From: Bipolaris cookei
Lineage: Eukaryota > Ascomycota > Dothideomycetes > Pleosporales > Pleosporaceae
DNA: 64,000 nt
Direction of reading: 5' to 3'
Assembly (NCBI GenBank): GCA_002286855.1
Contig: NRSV01000074.1
Location: 898 to 64,897 of the forward strand
Both the position numbers and the translations under genes were made by a program. This document shows positions 11,109 to 20,134 of this stretch, one piece after another. The notes under the pieces are model-generated. The model saw only the letters and a list, made by a program, of their open reading frames with translations, searched no databases and had not been told where the DNA came from. Position 1 is the stretch's first letter, and every line of letters starts with the position of its first letter.

Positions 11109-11263
11109 GTATCTTAGGGAAGCTTTGAATAGTTAATTAACTTTATCATTTGCGTTAGAGCAGGGGAGCTTCATGAGCACGTCTAATTTAGATTCGGTGT
11201 ACTTAAATGCCATTTCCTCTACGGCACTGCTCTGACAACTCAAACTTTTTGAATTGTGCATTA

Positions 11264-12249
11264 ACGTGGTTCACAAGCGAGTCGGCACCCCAAGCGAGTC
11301 GGCAGCACCCCACCAGCGCGTCAGCGTTAACAATATAACGCGTTATGTCTCAACCACATCAAATCCAAAAAGTGTCTTCTGAAGCTGATATTCAAATTGC
11401 TATCTTTGATATTAATTCCCAACGCGTTCGAAGTATTAAGCGAGCTGCTGAAATCTATAGCGTTCCTCGAACAACAGTACAAGACCGACGCGCTGGGAAG
11501 CGCTCCCGACGCGACTGCGAACCAAATTCAAAGCGCCTAAATAAGCTAGAAGAGGAGGCTATAGTTAGGCGTGTTCTTGAAGAGTCTGCACGAGGATTTG
11601 CGCCTACAAAGGCTGACGTTCGCGTAATGGCTGATAAACTGTTGCATGAGCGGAAAGGTAACCCTGTTGGCAAGAACTGGGTCGATAACTTTGTTAAGAG
11701 AACCCCTGAGCTCCGTATGCGCTGTTGAGGCTCAAAGTACTCTTATTCAACAGAGAGTAAGAAACCGCCCTGGGTCTTCTGCAAGTTCTCTTGACGAGAA
11801 GGTTGCGCAGTTAAAGGGGCTCAGCAAATAGCACATGAGATGATGCTTATGAGAGAGGAAGTTGCTGCTCTTCGAGAGGCTCTAGATACAGCAAACAAGT
11901 GTAAGAGCCGCAAGCGGCGATACGTAAGGATAGAAGAGACTCTTACTGTAAGTGAGGCACAAGAAGTATTAACTGAACGGGCGGGTAGTAGTCGTGGCGA
12001 CGGCGGGAGCGCGCTGAAGAGGGTGCGAGGAGAGAGGCGGTGCGGGCGTTGTAAAGAGACTGGACATAACGCCCGTACCTGCGCAGTTGAGATTAATAGT
12101 GTAAGCAATAGTAGCGATTCTGATAATTAATTTAATATATCGTAATACTTAATTAACTGCGACAAAAGTCTTTGATAATATCTTGAAGTTGTGGCGGTGG
12201 TGGGGAGCTGCCGACTCGCTTGGCGTGCCGACTCGCTTGTGAACCACGT
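11264..12249 (+). mobile_element. Pogo/Fot-like element, internal-deletion derivative, 986 bp
   Basis: Terminal inverted repeats of about 42 bp start ACGTGGTTCACAAGCGAG and match with one mismatch. TA dinucleotides flank both ends (11262-11263 and 12250-12251). Each terminus has two copies of CAAGCGAGTCGGCA 17 bp apart. The N-terminal DNA-binding half (11345-11728) and the C-terminal zinc-knuckle region (to 12129) of the transposase are kept, but the whole DDE catalytic domain is gone. It shares its outermost 18 bp with the element at 52976-54602. This is a non-autonomous derivative that is probably mobilised, if at all, in trans. Confidence 0.85.
11345..11728 (+). pseudogene. Truncated pogo transposase, DNA-binding half
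   Basis: The 127-aa ORF has a Psq-type helix-turn-helix (RSIKRAAEIYSVPRTTVQDR) followed by a CENP-B-type HTH region (LNKLEEEAIVRRVLEESARG, GNPVGKNWVDNFVKR). It then jumps at the deletion joint into another frame and stops. The C-terminal part resumes around 11728-12129, with a coiled stretch (MMLMREEVAALREALD) and a CCHC knuckle (CGRCKETGHNARTC). No catalytic aspartates remain. Confidence 0.8.
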
Positions 12250-12251
12250 TA

Positions 12252-12436
12252 TATAAAAGTCATTCTCCCAGCCCTCCAGCAATATATACTTGAGCGCAGC
12301 GGTGAAAATATCCTCTGGCAAGACCAAGAATCAGTTCATGTTTCCAAAACAACTCGTGATTATATGGACTACCACCAAATCAAATACATTCTTAGCCCAC
12401 CAAAGTCACCAGACATGAGCATAGTTGAGACTTGAG
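12252..12436 (+). pseudogene. Tc1/mariner transposase fragment
   Basis: An open segment has the spacing of the last part of a Tc1-type DDE domain: ILPALQQYIL, then WQDQESVHVSKT (second acidic residue region), then SPPKSPDMSIVE (third acidic residue region). It begins right at the pogo element's right TA, so the pogo may have inserted into it, but the left flank shows no clear continuation. A downstream stretch to about 12610 (GAVRPRVRV and following) may be further scrambled remnant; I could not assign it. Confidence 0.5.
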
Positions 12437-12610
12437 TATCATCTATTCATCGCAAATTTTACTATAGGTGCTGTGCGACCTAGAGTCAGGGTGTGCGGCG
12501 CTTTTATGATGTTTGGGAGTGCGAGGGGCGTAACTTCGGGGAGTAGTCTTAAGCTCGGAAGCACAATCTGTAAGAGGCTGAAGCCTTCATTGGTAGTACT
12601 TGGCCTGTAG

Positions 12611-12927
12611 CCTTCGTGGTAGCTAGCTGCATACTTGGCACTGAACAAGCCGAGCCGAGCCATGCAGATTTGTTAGCAGGCCAAGCTAGAGGTTATAGTC
12701 AGCTTGCTCGGCTTGCTCGGCTTAGTATAATATAGTAGGCAACTAGTTTTCAAGTTACTGACACTTTTTGATGTTGAGTTTTAGACTTTTCGACCTTAGT
12801 CACCAATAGTATAATCCATTTAACGAGTCGCGTCGCTTGTCTTAGGGCGTCAACAACGCGCCTAGCAATCCTTCTTTATCCATATCTTTCTCGTGGTAAG
12901 TCTTATTGTCTTTTTTTTGCCTCTGCG
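12611..12927. other. No gene seen
   Basis: AT-rich sequence with two copies of a CTTGCTCGG motif near 12702-12720. I see no coding signal; it leads into the hAT-like ORF. Confidence 0.4.
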
Positions 12928-13866
12928 ATGAAGCGGGCGCGTAAATTCCATGCGACTTTCAGCCGCAAACGCGTCAAAAGAAGCCCAGCTAGTGAAGCTG
13001 CTGCTGCCTCCCAATCCGCCGTTTCGCCGCCAAATTTTGAGTCGCAATTTCGAGACTTACGACCTGAATCAGCGATCATTGCACCTACTACCGACGGTAA
13101 CCAAGCTGCTACAGAACTCTCGGCAGATGACGATAGAGCTGAATTGGATACAAGTCTGGACGCCCGCTTAGAGGACGACTATACTGGGTTAGACTGGGCG
13201 CGCCTTTCAAAGTATATGGTCCCGTTGGATCTGCCGTCAAACCGCAGAAGCTGGGTGTTTGATCACGGTTATCGCGTTGCTCTACGCCGCAATCCCAGCC
13301 ATATATACTGGGTCTGTCATGATTGTTATCGACGCAAGAAGGTTGACATTAACAGCAGAGGAGTATACCTTATTACAGACGCTGTATCTGCAGTAGCTAG
13401 CCATCTCAAAACTCACTCAATCTGGCTAACTGGTAAGCAACCAGAACCAGCCAAAGTATCCCGTCTCCGCCAGGTAATCCTCAATGGCAAACTCAGCCTC
13501 AGCCAGGAGCTTGCCAACCATTCATCTGGCTTTGGTATCCATGCTTTTCGAGCTGCTGTTATTACATGGCTTCTTGAAAATAACCACCTACTCTGTGAGC
13601 TTGAAACTCCAGCTTTTTGCCTCATGCTTGAGGCTGCTAATCCCGACGCAGCCCTCGCGATCTGGACTTCGCGGACAAGCAATGCTCGATACGTTTTACG
13701 AGTATACGTCCACCTTAAGCCACGGATTATTATTATTTCATTGGAGTCTATATGCAGCTCGGGGCTATGTAAGACTTTGGGCGTAGGCCGTTCTATCTTG
13801 TTGTTTACATGTGGGGTTTTGTTTTTCTTTGTGTGGTACTACTGTGGTGCTTCGACCTTTGTCTAG
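12928..13866 (+). pseudogene. hAT transposase, N-terminal part fused to element 3' end
   Basis: The 312-aa ORF starts with a basic region. A BED-type/Cys2 zinc-finger-like motif follows (YWVCHDCYRRKK, then VASHLKTHSIWL), and then the start of a fungal hAT transposase body (ANPDAALAIWTSRTSNARYV, LRVYVHLKPRII). The sequence then jumps directly to the element's 3' end (13738-13925, which recurs inverted at 25215-25395). The catalytic core and dimerisation domain are missing. It reads as an internal-deletion, non-autonomous hAT. Element ends and the 8-bp duplication were not identified. Confidence 0.65.
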
Positions 13867-13925
13867 TTAAGTAATAGCTATTGCATAGTAGACGCCTGTT
13901 ATTAAAGAGCAGTTTGGCGAAAGAA
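13738..13925 (+). repeat. hAT 3' end, repeated inverted at 25215-25395
   Basis: The stretch including ATGCAGCTCGGGGCTATGTA, GGCCGTTCTATCTTGTT, GTGGTGCTTCGAC and AAAGAGCAGTTTGG recurs with high similarity on the opposite strand at 25215-25395. Confidence 0.75.
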
Positions 13926-14203
13926 AGAGATGTTAGATAGCTAGGCAATCCTCAAGCGGGCTCTTTTAGGGGAAAAGAAAATTTCCGATTATTTAGTTTG
14001 AAGAGTATCCCTCTCTAGTTTTAATGATTAGCTCTCTCGTTCACTTTCAATGAGTCTTCTTCTCAAGTTTTAATGAGTAACTCTCTCAGTTTCGGTATGA
14101 TGCCACAGCAAGCAAAGGCTGTTTTTGGGTCCTGGTAGTAGACCGCTCGGTGGTGAAAGATGTTAAGGATTAGATTTACCAACCGTTATTCTCGTTCACG
14201 TCA
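13926..14203. other. No gene seen
   Basis: AT-rich sequence with three loosely similar copies of a TCTCTAGTTTTAATGA-type motif between about 14014 and 14090. No coding signal. Confidence 0.4.
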
Positions 14204-14309
14204 CTCCATCGAATCGCCAGGAAAATCTCACAGAACATTAGCGTAAAGCTCACCGGCCATAGTATGGGACCTGACAAGAGAAGTATAGATCCAAACCCCG
14301 TGTAACAGA
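14204..14309. mobile_element. LTR fragment matching the 456-bp LTR
   Basis: The last about 105 bp of the 456-bp LTR type recur here, ending in the same CCCCGTGTAACA. The rest of that LTR is absent, so this is a truncated relic. Confidence 0.7.
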
Positions 14310-14678
14310 CCCTAACCTAACCTATACCCGACTCTTGATAATCTGTCAGATGTAAGTACTTGGATTCGTTGAACCTCAACCGAAAAACGTTCAGGGAACT
14401 CTATTACTACACCAGTACGTAAACACCGTGAGTATATCAGGGTAACGAAAAGGACTATTAGCGAACCTGATCTTGACGCTCACAACCACTCTGTGTAAAT
14501 AACGATAAGGTGGGTCGATAATAGAGCGCCAGAGCAAAGCAATACAATCACATTTTTCACATACACATTTGTGACCATCCTTGACAACCTATCACAATCT
14601 AAAACAACCCAACCCAACCCCTAACCCATTTACCACACTAGTAAGGAAGTTCATGTCGCATCTTGATTACTGTCTTGA
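14310..14678. other. No gene seen; 3' flank of the membrane-protein gene
   Basis: Contains short CCTAACC-like repeats near 14311 and 14615 that are too few to be telomeric. Nothing else is recognised. Confidence 0.4.
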
Positions 14679-16006
14679 TTATTTGGTGGAGATGTTAATG
14701 CGCTCAGGCATAGTGCGATTGGCGGCATACGCCATCTGTGAGTTCGCAAGATTAGCAGCACCGGGCGGTTGATTGAAGCTCGTATCTGGTTCGTGTGACC
14801 CGAACGTAAGCCATTGGACGACCAGAACCCCAAACACTACTGCCACTCGGTCAGCGTGAAATTCTGGAACATGAGAGTGGCTACATACCGTCGACGATGC
14901 ACATTGTGTAACATATAAATGCAATCTGACTAGTAGCATCGACAAAGTAAACAACTAGGTTGATTGCACCAGCTGCAAATGTCAAAAAAGATCCAATGAT
15001 ATTTCTCCTAAGCATTTTCTTGACACTGAAAGCAAGTGGGTCATCTCTCTCGACATTGCTGCGCAGGACTCCTCTGAGTGCAAATGGACCTAGAGCAGGA
15101 GGACGCGACAGTTCATCCAGGACAGTCGCTGGACCCCGTGCCTGATTTTTTAAAATAGGTAAGATCAGCCAGATGAAGACGCCTGTGAGGGAGAAGTTGA
15201 TGACAATGTCTGTGGAGAAGGTGGTGTACGATGGTATCATGTCGCTTCCGATTCGACATTGACCATCGTTTACACTGATAGCTGAGTGAGGTGTAACGAT
15301 GCACCAGACAGCCATGCCTCCGAAAAATCCAACGGTCACGACAATGCCGCCAATCCATATTTTGTCGTGTCTTCGCGCGAGAGGCTGGCGTGCAATATGT
15401 ATCCTCTCCAGATAGAATATATATCTACTGTAAATGAATCATCGACAATTAATCAAACGGAAGTACTTTTACCGACTGCTTACAATAAGACCTTCAAAGA
15501 GAAGTACAAGAATAGGCACACTGTGATCGATGCCCGACATTGCTGCCAAGTGGTAAGATTAAGGCCGTACACTAGAATCGCGCCTGAGATAACAAGCATC
15601 ATGGCCACCCCGGTCTGCATATGGCAAAGAATCCAGGCAAATGGTAACTTCTCTTTTCTCCTGAATTGTTTTACTCGAAGGCCTGTGACGTATCAGTGCT
15701 ATAATGTAGTATTGGTTGGGCGAACACACCTAATGCAAAAGACAGAGCACATAGGCAAAGCGTGGAGATGATGCCGTAGACCAGCCGACCGAGTGCACCC
15801 GTTTCAACGCGAACGACACTCTCTTGCTTCTTTTGGGGGACGATCCGTGCTGTGCGCGATTCCTTGACAAGTAACATAAGAATTATCCAAGAAAAAATCA
15901 TTGTCCTCATCCTTAGTAGTACCTTGCTAATGTACGAATAGAAGACGATGTAAAACAGGCAGTCGAGAGATATTGTTGTTTTATCAATCCAGGAGGATAC
16001 CTGCAT
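14679..16006 (-). CDS. Multi-pass membrane protein of unknown function, four exons
   Basis: Gene model: complement(join(14679..14845, 14889..15427, 15484..15682, 15730..16006)), giving 393 aa. Introns are 47, 56 and 43 nt, with GT-AG ends and CTGA-type branch sites. The protein has about seven hydrophobic spans, including IVFYSYISKVLL, YGIISTLCLCALSFALG, MQTGVAMMLVISGAILVYGL, IWIGGIVVTVGFFGGMAVWC, FIWLILPILK and VAVVFGVLVVQW. A loop has the pattern DGQCRIG followed by YTTFS. The C-terminus is hydrophilic. The overall pattern resembles uncharacterised fungal integral membrane proteins; I assign no function. It stands alone between transposon blocks. The first ATG of the open frame was taken as start. 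Confidence 0.7.
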
Positions 16007-17661
16007 CCGCTGGTGGTGGAAAATAGGCCAATCGGATCCTGCGGAGTAGACCCTGGGAGAACATAGTTTTAGCTAAGACTCAACAAGGGACGGAGATGCA
16101 ACCAACAAACTGTGAAAGATTTGAAAGGTAGGAAGAAGAAAAAGATGAAAGAATGTTGCAAGATGTTATTGAAAAAGTCTTATGACGTGTGGCTCTACAC
16201 TAGAGCATTACGATAGTACAAAATTCTCTTGCATAAACATTTTGGCAAATTTGAAAGCTTAGAAGTAACGTATCCATCCTGAGCCAAGTCGCTGTAGAGT
16301 ATCTATCCAGACAACCACACATAAATCTGTGCTGAAACTAAAGTTGACTCCCCATTTATGGAGAATTCTAATGATGAATATCATTTTGTCAAGTTTTTTT
16401 CTATTAGGAAAGCGCAGCGAACAACTAGGTGCGACGGTAGATTTTTTCATATAACCACCCTATCTTTAGACTCCATCATACTCTATAATTGTACCATATT
16501 GCATTTTTTTCTTACTATTTGTAATTGAAGAACAATTAGAAACTGCAAGACTTGACAAGTTTTCTAGATATTCTCTCGTAGCATATAGATTTCACTTCGT
16601 CGATATGTTTTCAAAAACTCGCCTGGCTAGCGTTCGTGTTGTAGTACGTTGGGACAGCTATCATAGCCTATACGTCAATCCTAGTGAATTCTTTTACAGT
16701 GCAATTAGGCAATAGCATAGATAAATTCAGGCGGCCGTTCGTTGTCTCTCTTTTTATCTTCGCAGGTTTTGTGCACGTGCCTGGGTGGTTGCCTCTTTCG
16801 GTATTACACATAATAGAATGTCTTGGATTCCTACTCATGTTATTGGTATGCATATTTCTTTGCACAAGAAGATTGAATTTAATCAATCAACCATAAAGAT
16901 ATATAGACGACTTCATGACTTTGCTGTATTATTACATGCCCAAAGCCCCAGCTCCAAAGACCATGGCGAAAACTCTACCTGGCACGTTCTGTACTTATGC
17001 GGCACCAGTAAACAGGACACACACACAATTTATTTACGCCCGGCGGCCGAGCCGAAAGGGCTACTAACACTAATCCAACTTTACACTTCTTACGCTACGT
17101 CTCGGTCTCCTTAGCCCATCTATCTTCATTAGCTCGCTTCTTCATGTAGCTTGTTATCCAATTTGGAGCCCTTATATGGTATCATGGCACGCTTCTTCTC
17201 TATCTAATATTATTCCTCATAAGGTGCTCGTGAGTTAGTATTGCTAGTGGCAGACTATCTTAGAGTCGGCTTCTCCAAGAGATTCTCCAAGTGTTCAACG
17301 TCCTATCTTCGGCGGCTGAAGCGCTGTTTGCCATTGACTGTACGAGACTGCTGATAAGTTTATGTTAGTGTCTATAGTTTACCTAGTAGTTAGTTAGATA
17401 TTAGTTTGCATCAAGTCTTCGTGTTGCTATTGCGAATCGTATCGTCGCTCGCACCGCATCCATGTCTGGCGCCCATTTCGCGTCATCTGTCGCTGCTTTG
17501 CCGCCTAGGTAGAATGACATGTTTCCTCTGTTTATCTGCGTGCACTGCAGCATTTCTATCCGCAGTAAACAGGACAGTACCGGTGATAATTGGTGTCGCA
17601 CCCAGTCGGGTGTAGTATAGCATTGCCGACTGGACCAGGGGGCACTAGGAATAAGGAGCTA
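16007..17661. other. No confident gene, 1.65 kb
   Basis: AT-rich intergenic DNA with only short unsupported ORFs. The stretch 17401-17660 encodes, on the minus strand, an open tail that might have belonged to the ORF split by the pogo element (see the split ORF entry). Confidence 0.4.
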
Positions 17662-19739
17662 CAGTAGAGGTTCGCGTAACGCCCGGGTTCGCGCAACGCC
17701 CCACCCACAACACAACAGCTTCATGAGTATTGCAGCTGTAACGCCTCAACAAATTGTGATGTAATTGCGCAAAAGTAGATTTATACTATATAATAGCCTG
17801 CAAAGACTTTGCGCTAGTCTAAATCTTTTTTTGGGCGGCGGATTGTACGCGCTCTGGTGGTTTTGGGTGGAACTGGCTGTGCAACTACCCGGGCTCCCAC
17901 AGAAGCTGTACCACCCACAACACGTTTCTGACGCTTTACAGCTGGCTTGTGAGCTGTTGAAGCCTTGCGCTTACCCTTTTGGGATAATTTTATAAGCTTT
18001 TTGGTGTTGTTGATGAGCTGCTGGTGTTGTTTCTTGGCCTGCTTTGCAGCGTCATCTTTTCTCTTCTCCTCCGCCCGTTTCTCCCGCTCTACACGCCTCA
18101 CAGCTTTGAGTTGAAGATCACAATCGCGAGCTGCCTTCTTGATCTCGGCTTGCTTGGCTTTTTGAAGCTTTTCAAGCTCGGCTTGTTGTTGTTGTGAAGC
18201 CCGACGATCGCGAGCTCGTTGTACACTCCTGGGCGACCACAATTTGGCACCCCCATGGTAAACCTCGTCCTCATCAAGCTGGAGGGTGTAGCTCTGCTTT
18301 GGTCGCCTCTCCTTGATGGCCAGGGACCGCTTGAGGCCCCGGATTTCACCGTGGAGGAGTTGATTTTGAGCTGCAATGTGGTGTAAACTTCGTTGAAGCT
18401 TCTTGACGTCTTTACTGCTCTGATCCTTCACCTCACGGCGTACAATTGACTTGAGCTTGAGCCAATCCTCACCGGAGAGGACTGACTGACTGCTGTCAGA
18501 ATCTGAAGCCTCCTTGGCAAACTTCTTGAGTACAGCGTCTGGGTTGGGTGGGTATATACCCGTGGCTTCAAAAGACCTCTTGATGAGTGGAGGTTTGAAT
18601 ACGCTGTTCCANGGGAAGAAGTCTCCTTTGGTCAAATTGAGTAACCCCTGACTGTCCTGGAGGTATCCGGACAGCTCATTTGAGTAAGCTTGTGCAAGGG
18701 GTTTGAACATCACCACATCAAGTGGCTGAAGCGTATGGGTAGCGTGAGGCGGAAATACAAACAACAGGATCTTGTGTTCGTGGCAAAACTCAATAAACTC
18801 CATGGTTACATGGGATCCGTGGCCGTCAAGGAGTAGTAATCGATACCCAGTCAAAGCGTGTCGTCTAGTCTCCCGTTCGAACACCCCTTTGAGCCAAGCT
18901 AACCCAATATCGTTGTTGCTCCAGCCGGAGGGAGATGAGGTTACAAAGACTGAGTGCTCCCCTGCTTGTATAGCTTCAACCCAGCTTGATTGAACAGCTC
19001 CGTTGGCTCCCTGGAAGATGAGTGTAGGACTTAGAGGTTTGCCATCCGAACAAATACAAGCCACCACTGTTATCCACTCGCTGTTGCCGTCTTCAAGTAC
19101 TTGCCTTTTCCCCTTTTGCTCCCAAAGCGTCTTATTGAATATACGCTTTGTTCCCCCAACCCGGCCGAGTTGAAACCCCTTTTCGTCCATATTGAATATA
19201 TGGAGCGGCTGTATATCGTACTCCTCCATCTTTTCAAGGAGAAGCTTGAAATACAAGTTGTATTTGGCTCCGGAATCAGCTTTAGTCCGTTCCTTGGTCA
19301 TGCCTTTGGTGTAGCGTGAGATGAGATACTTGGGATGGCGGTGGATAAACCGGGTAACCCAGCTTCTGGAGACCGGTTTGCCAGCCAGCTGGCTGGCAAA
19401 CTGTTGTATCATTACTCTTGAAGGAGGCAAACTTCGCTCATGAAGCGTTTTGATATATTGTACAAGCTCAGCTTCGTGTTCTGGGTGGAGTACTTGGTGC
19501 GCAGCGTTGCGGGTTGTTGAAAGCCCTTGGTGCCTTCGAGCCAGCGTGCTACGCTCAACACCGTACTTGGCAGCAACTTTGCCGTACGAGAAATCATCTC
19601 CTGGTTCGCGCGATTCGATTTCTTCAATCGCTTTTTGAATCGGATCCATATTGGTGGAGTTGTGTGGTGTTGAAGTTTTGTTGTTGTTGGGGTGAGGTGG
19701 GGCGTTGCGCGAACCCGGGCGTTACGCGAACCTCTACTG
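17662..19739 (-). mobile_element. Pogo/Fot-like DNA transposon, nearly intact, 2078 bp
   Basis: Perfect terminal inverted repeats of about 44 bp begin CAGTAGAGGTTCGCGTAACG and are flanked by TA at 17660-17661 and 19740-19741. Each terminus contains two 17-bp units (GGTTCGCGTAACGCCCG and GGTTCGCGCAACGCCCC). A single long transposase ORF fills the inside. Perfect ends and an open frame suggest a young insertion. Confidence 0.93.
17814..19649 (-). CDS. Pogo-family transposase, 611 aa
   Basis: A cut-and-paste transposase acting on its own termini. In order it shows an N-terminal Psq-type HTH (about residues 5-45, FSYGKVAAKYGVERSTLARR) and a CENP-B-type HTH (about 55-125, PPSRVMIQQFASQLAG, SRSWVTRFIHRHP). 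The DDE_1 core has its three acidic positions in FNMDEKGF (about 155), LLLDGHGSH (about 275) and HTLQPLDV (about 310). A long basic, alanine/lysine-rich coiled C-terminus follows, ending in an AT-hook-like TRARTIRRPKK. It has no zinc knuckle, unlike three other pogo elements here. The codon containing N18612 reads CCN (proline). Directly after it, about four residues present in the relative at 21225 (LFWAA region) are missing, so either the assembly or the protein is slightly defective there. Confidence 0.9.
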   Translation of the reverse strand: MDPIQKAIEEIESREPGDDFSYGKVAAKYGVERSTLARRHQGLSTTRNAAHQVLHPEHEAELVQYIKTLHERSLPPSRVMIQQFASQLAGKPVSRSWVTRFIHRHPKYLISRYTKGMTKERTKADSGAKYNLYFKLLLEKMEEYDIQPLHIFNMDEKGFQLGRVGGTKRIFNKTLWEQKGKRQVLEDGNSEWITVVACICSDGKPLSPTLIFQGANGAVQSSWVEAIQAGEHSVFVTSSPSGWSNNDIGLAWLKGVFERETRRHALTGYRLLLLDGHGSHVTMEFIEFCHEHKILLFVFPPHATHTLQPLDVVMFKPLAQAYSNELSGYLQDSQGLLNLTKGDFFXWNSVFKPPLIKRSFEATGIYPPNPDAVLKKFAKEASDSDSSQSVLSGEDWLKLKSIVRREVKDQSSKDVKKLQRSLHHIAAQNQLLHGEIRGLKRSLAIKERRPKQSYTLQLDEDEVYHGGAKLWSPRSVQRARDRRASQQQQAELEKLQKAKQAEIKKAARDCDLQLKAVRRVEREKRAEEKRKDDAAKQAKKQHQQLINNTKKLIKLSQKGKRKASTAHKPAVKRQKRVVGGTASVGARVVAQPVPPKTTRARTIRRPKKDLD

Positions 19740-19741
19740 TA

Positions 19742-20132
19742 GGGTGCCAACCGCTGAGCCCAAAGATGAAACACAGACGCCTGGGCAAAGGCCACCACTA
19801 CAAGTGTTATAAGCGCAATACGCATCAGTCTCGTACTCAGGGTTAGAGTTTCTGTACCACGCGATTAACATAATATTGCTGGCCCAAAATTGTACACCAT
19901 CAATGCACTATCTTAGTTTCAAAAAGGGCTCGCATTCGGCGTCGAGAGGAAGTAATCCTGGGGCTGCGCTGACGGTTGATGATGGAGCAGGCAGTAGGCC
20001 TTGTCCAGTTGGTGTGCTTGTGATGACCATCGACGCCGAGACAGAAGAAGAAGTAAAAAAGTTATTGCAGAAACCTGTCACAGGTATTGAATGCATATTG
20101 CTAGTCATTTTGGCACAATGTCTACCGTACTG
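19742..20132. other. Flank between two pogo elements with coding-like traces
   Basis: On the plus strand about 19950-20090 reads as plausible protein (ALTVDDGAGSRPCPVG, then VMTIDAETEEEVKKLLQKP) before a possible GT donor. I found no start, partner exon or family. It may be a remnant of a gene disrupted by the flanking transposons. Confidence 0.25.
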
Positions 20133-20134
20133 TA

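Larger units (their letters stand above)
17401..19825 (-). other. Possible small secreted-protein ORF split by the pogo element
   Basis: At 19825 on the minus strand a start codon is followed by a classic signal-peptide-like stretch (MRIALITLVVVAFAQASVFH) that runs to the right TA of the pogo element. Beyond the left TA the same frame is open for about 85 codons and ends at 17401. However, precise excision leaving one TA puts a TAG at the joint. The two halves are therefore either a gene that was already broken, a gene with an intron there, or chance. Confidence 0.2.

Noticed and set aside
14311..14325. Telomere-like CCCTAACCTAACC
   Set aside because: Only two to three imperfect units, internal to the window and next to an LTR relic; not a telomere or a convincing interstitial one.
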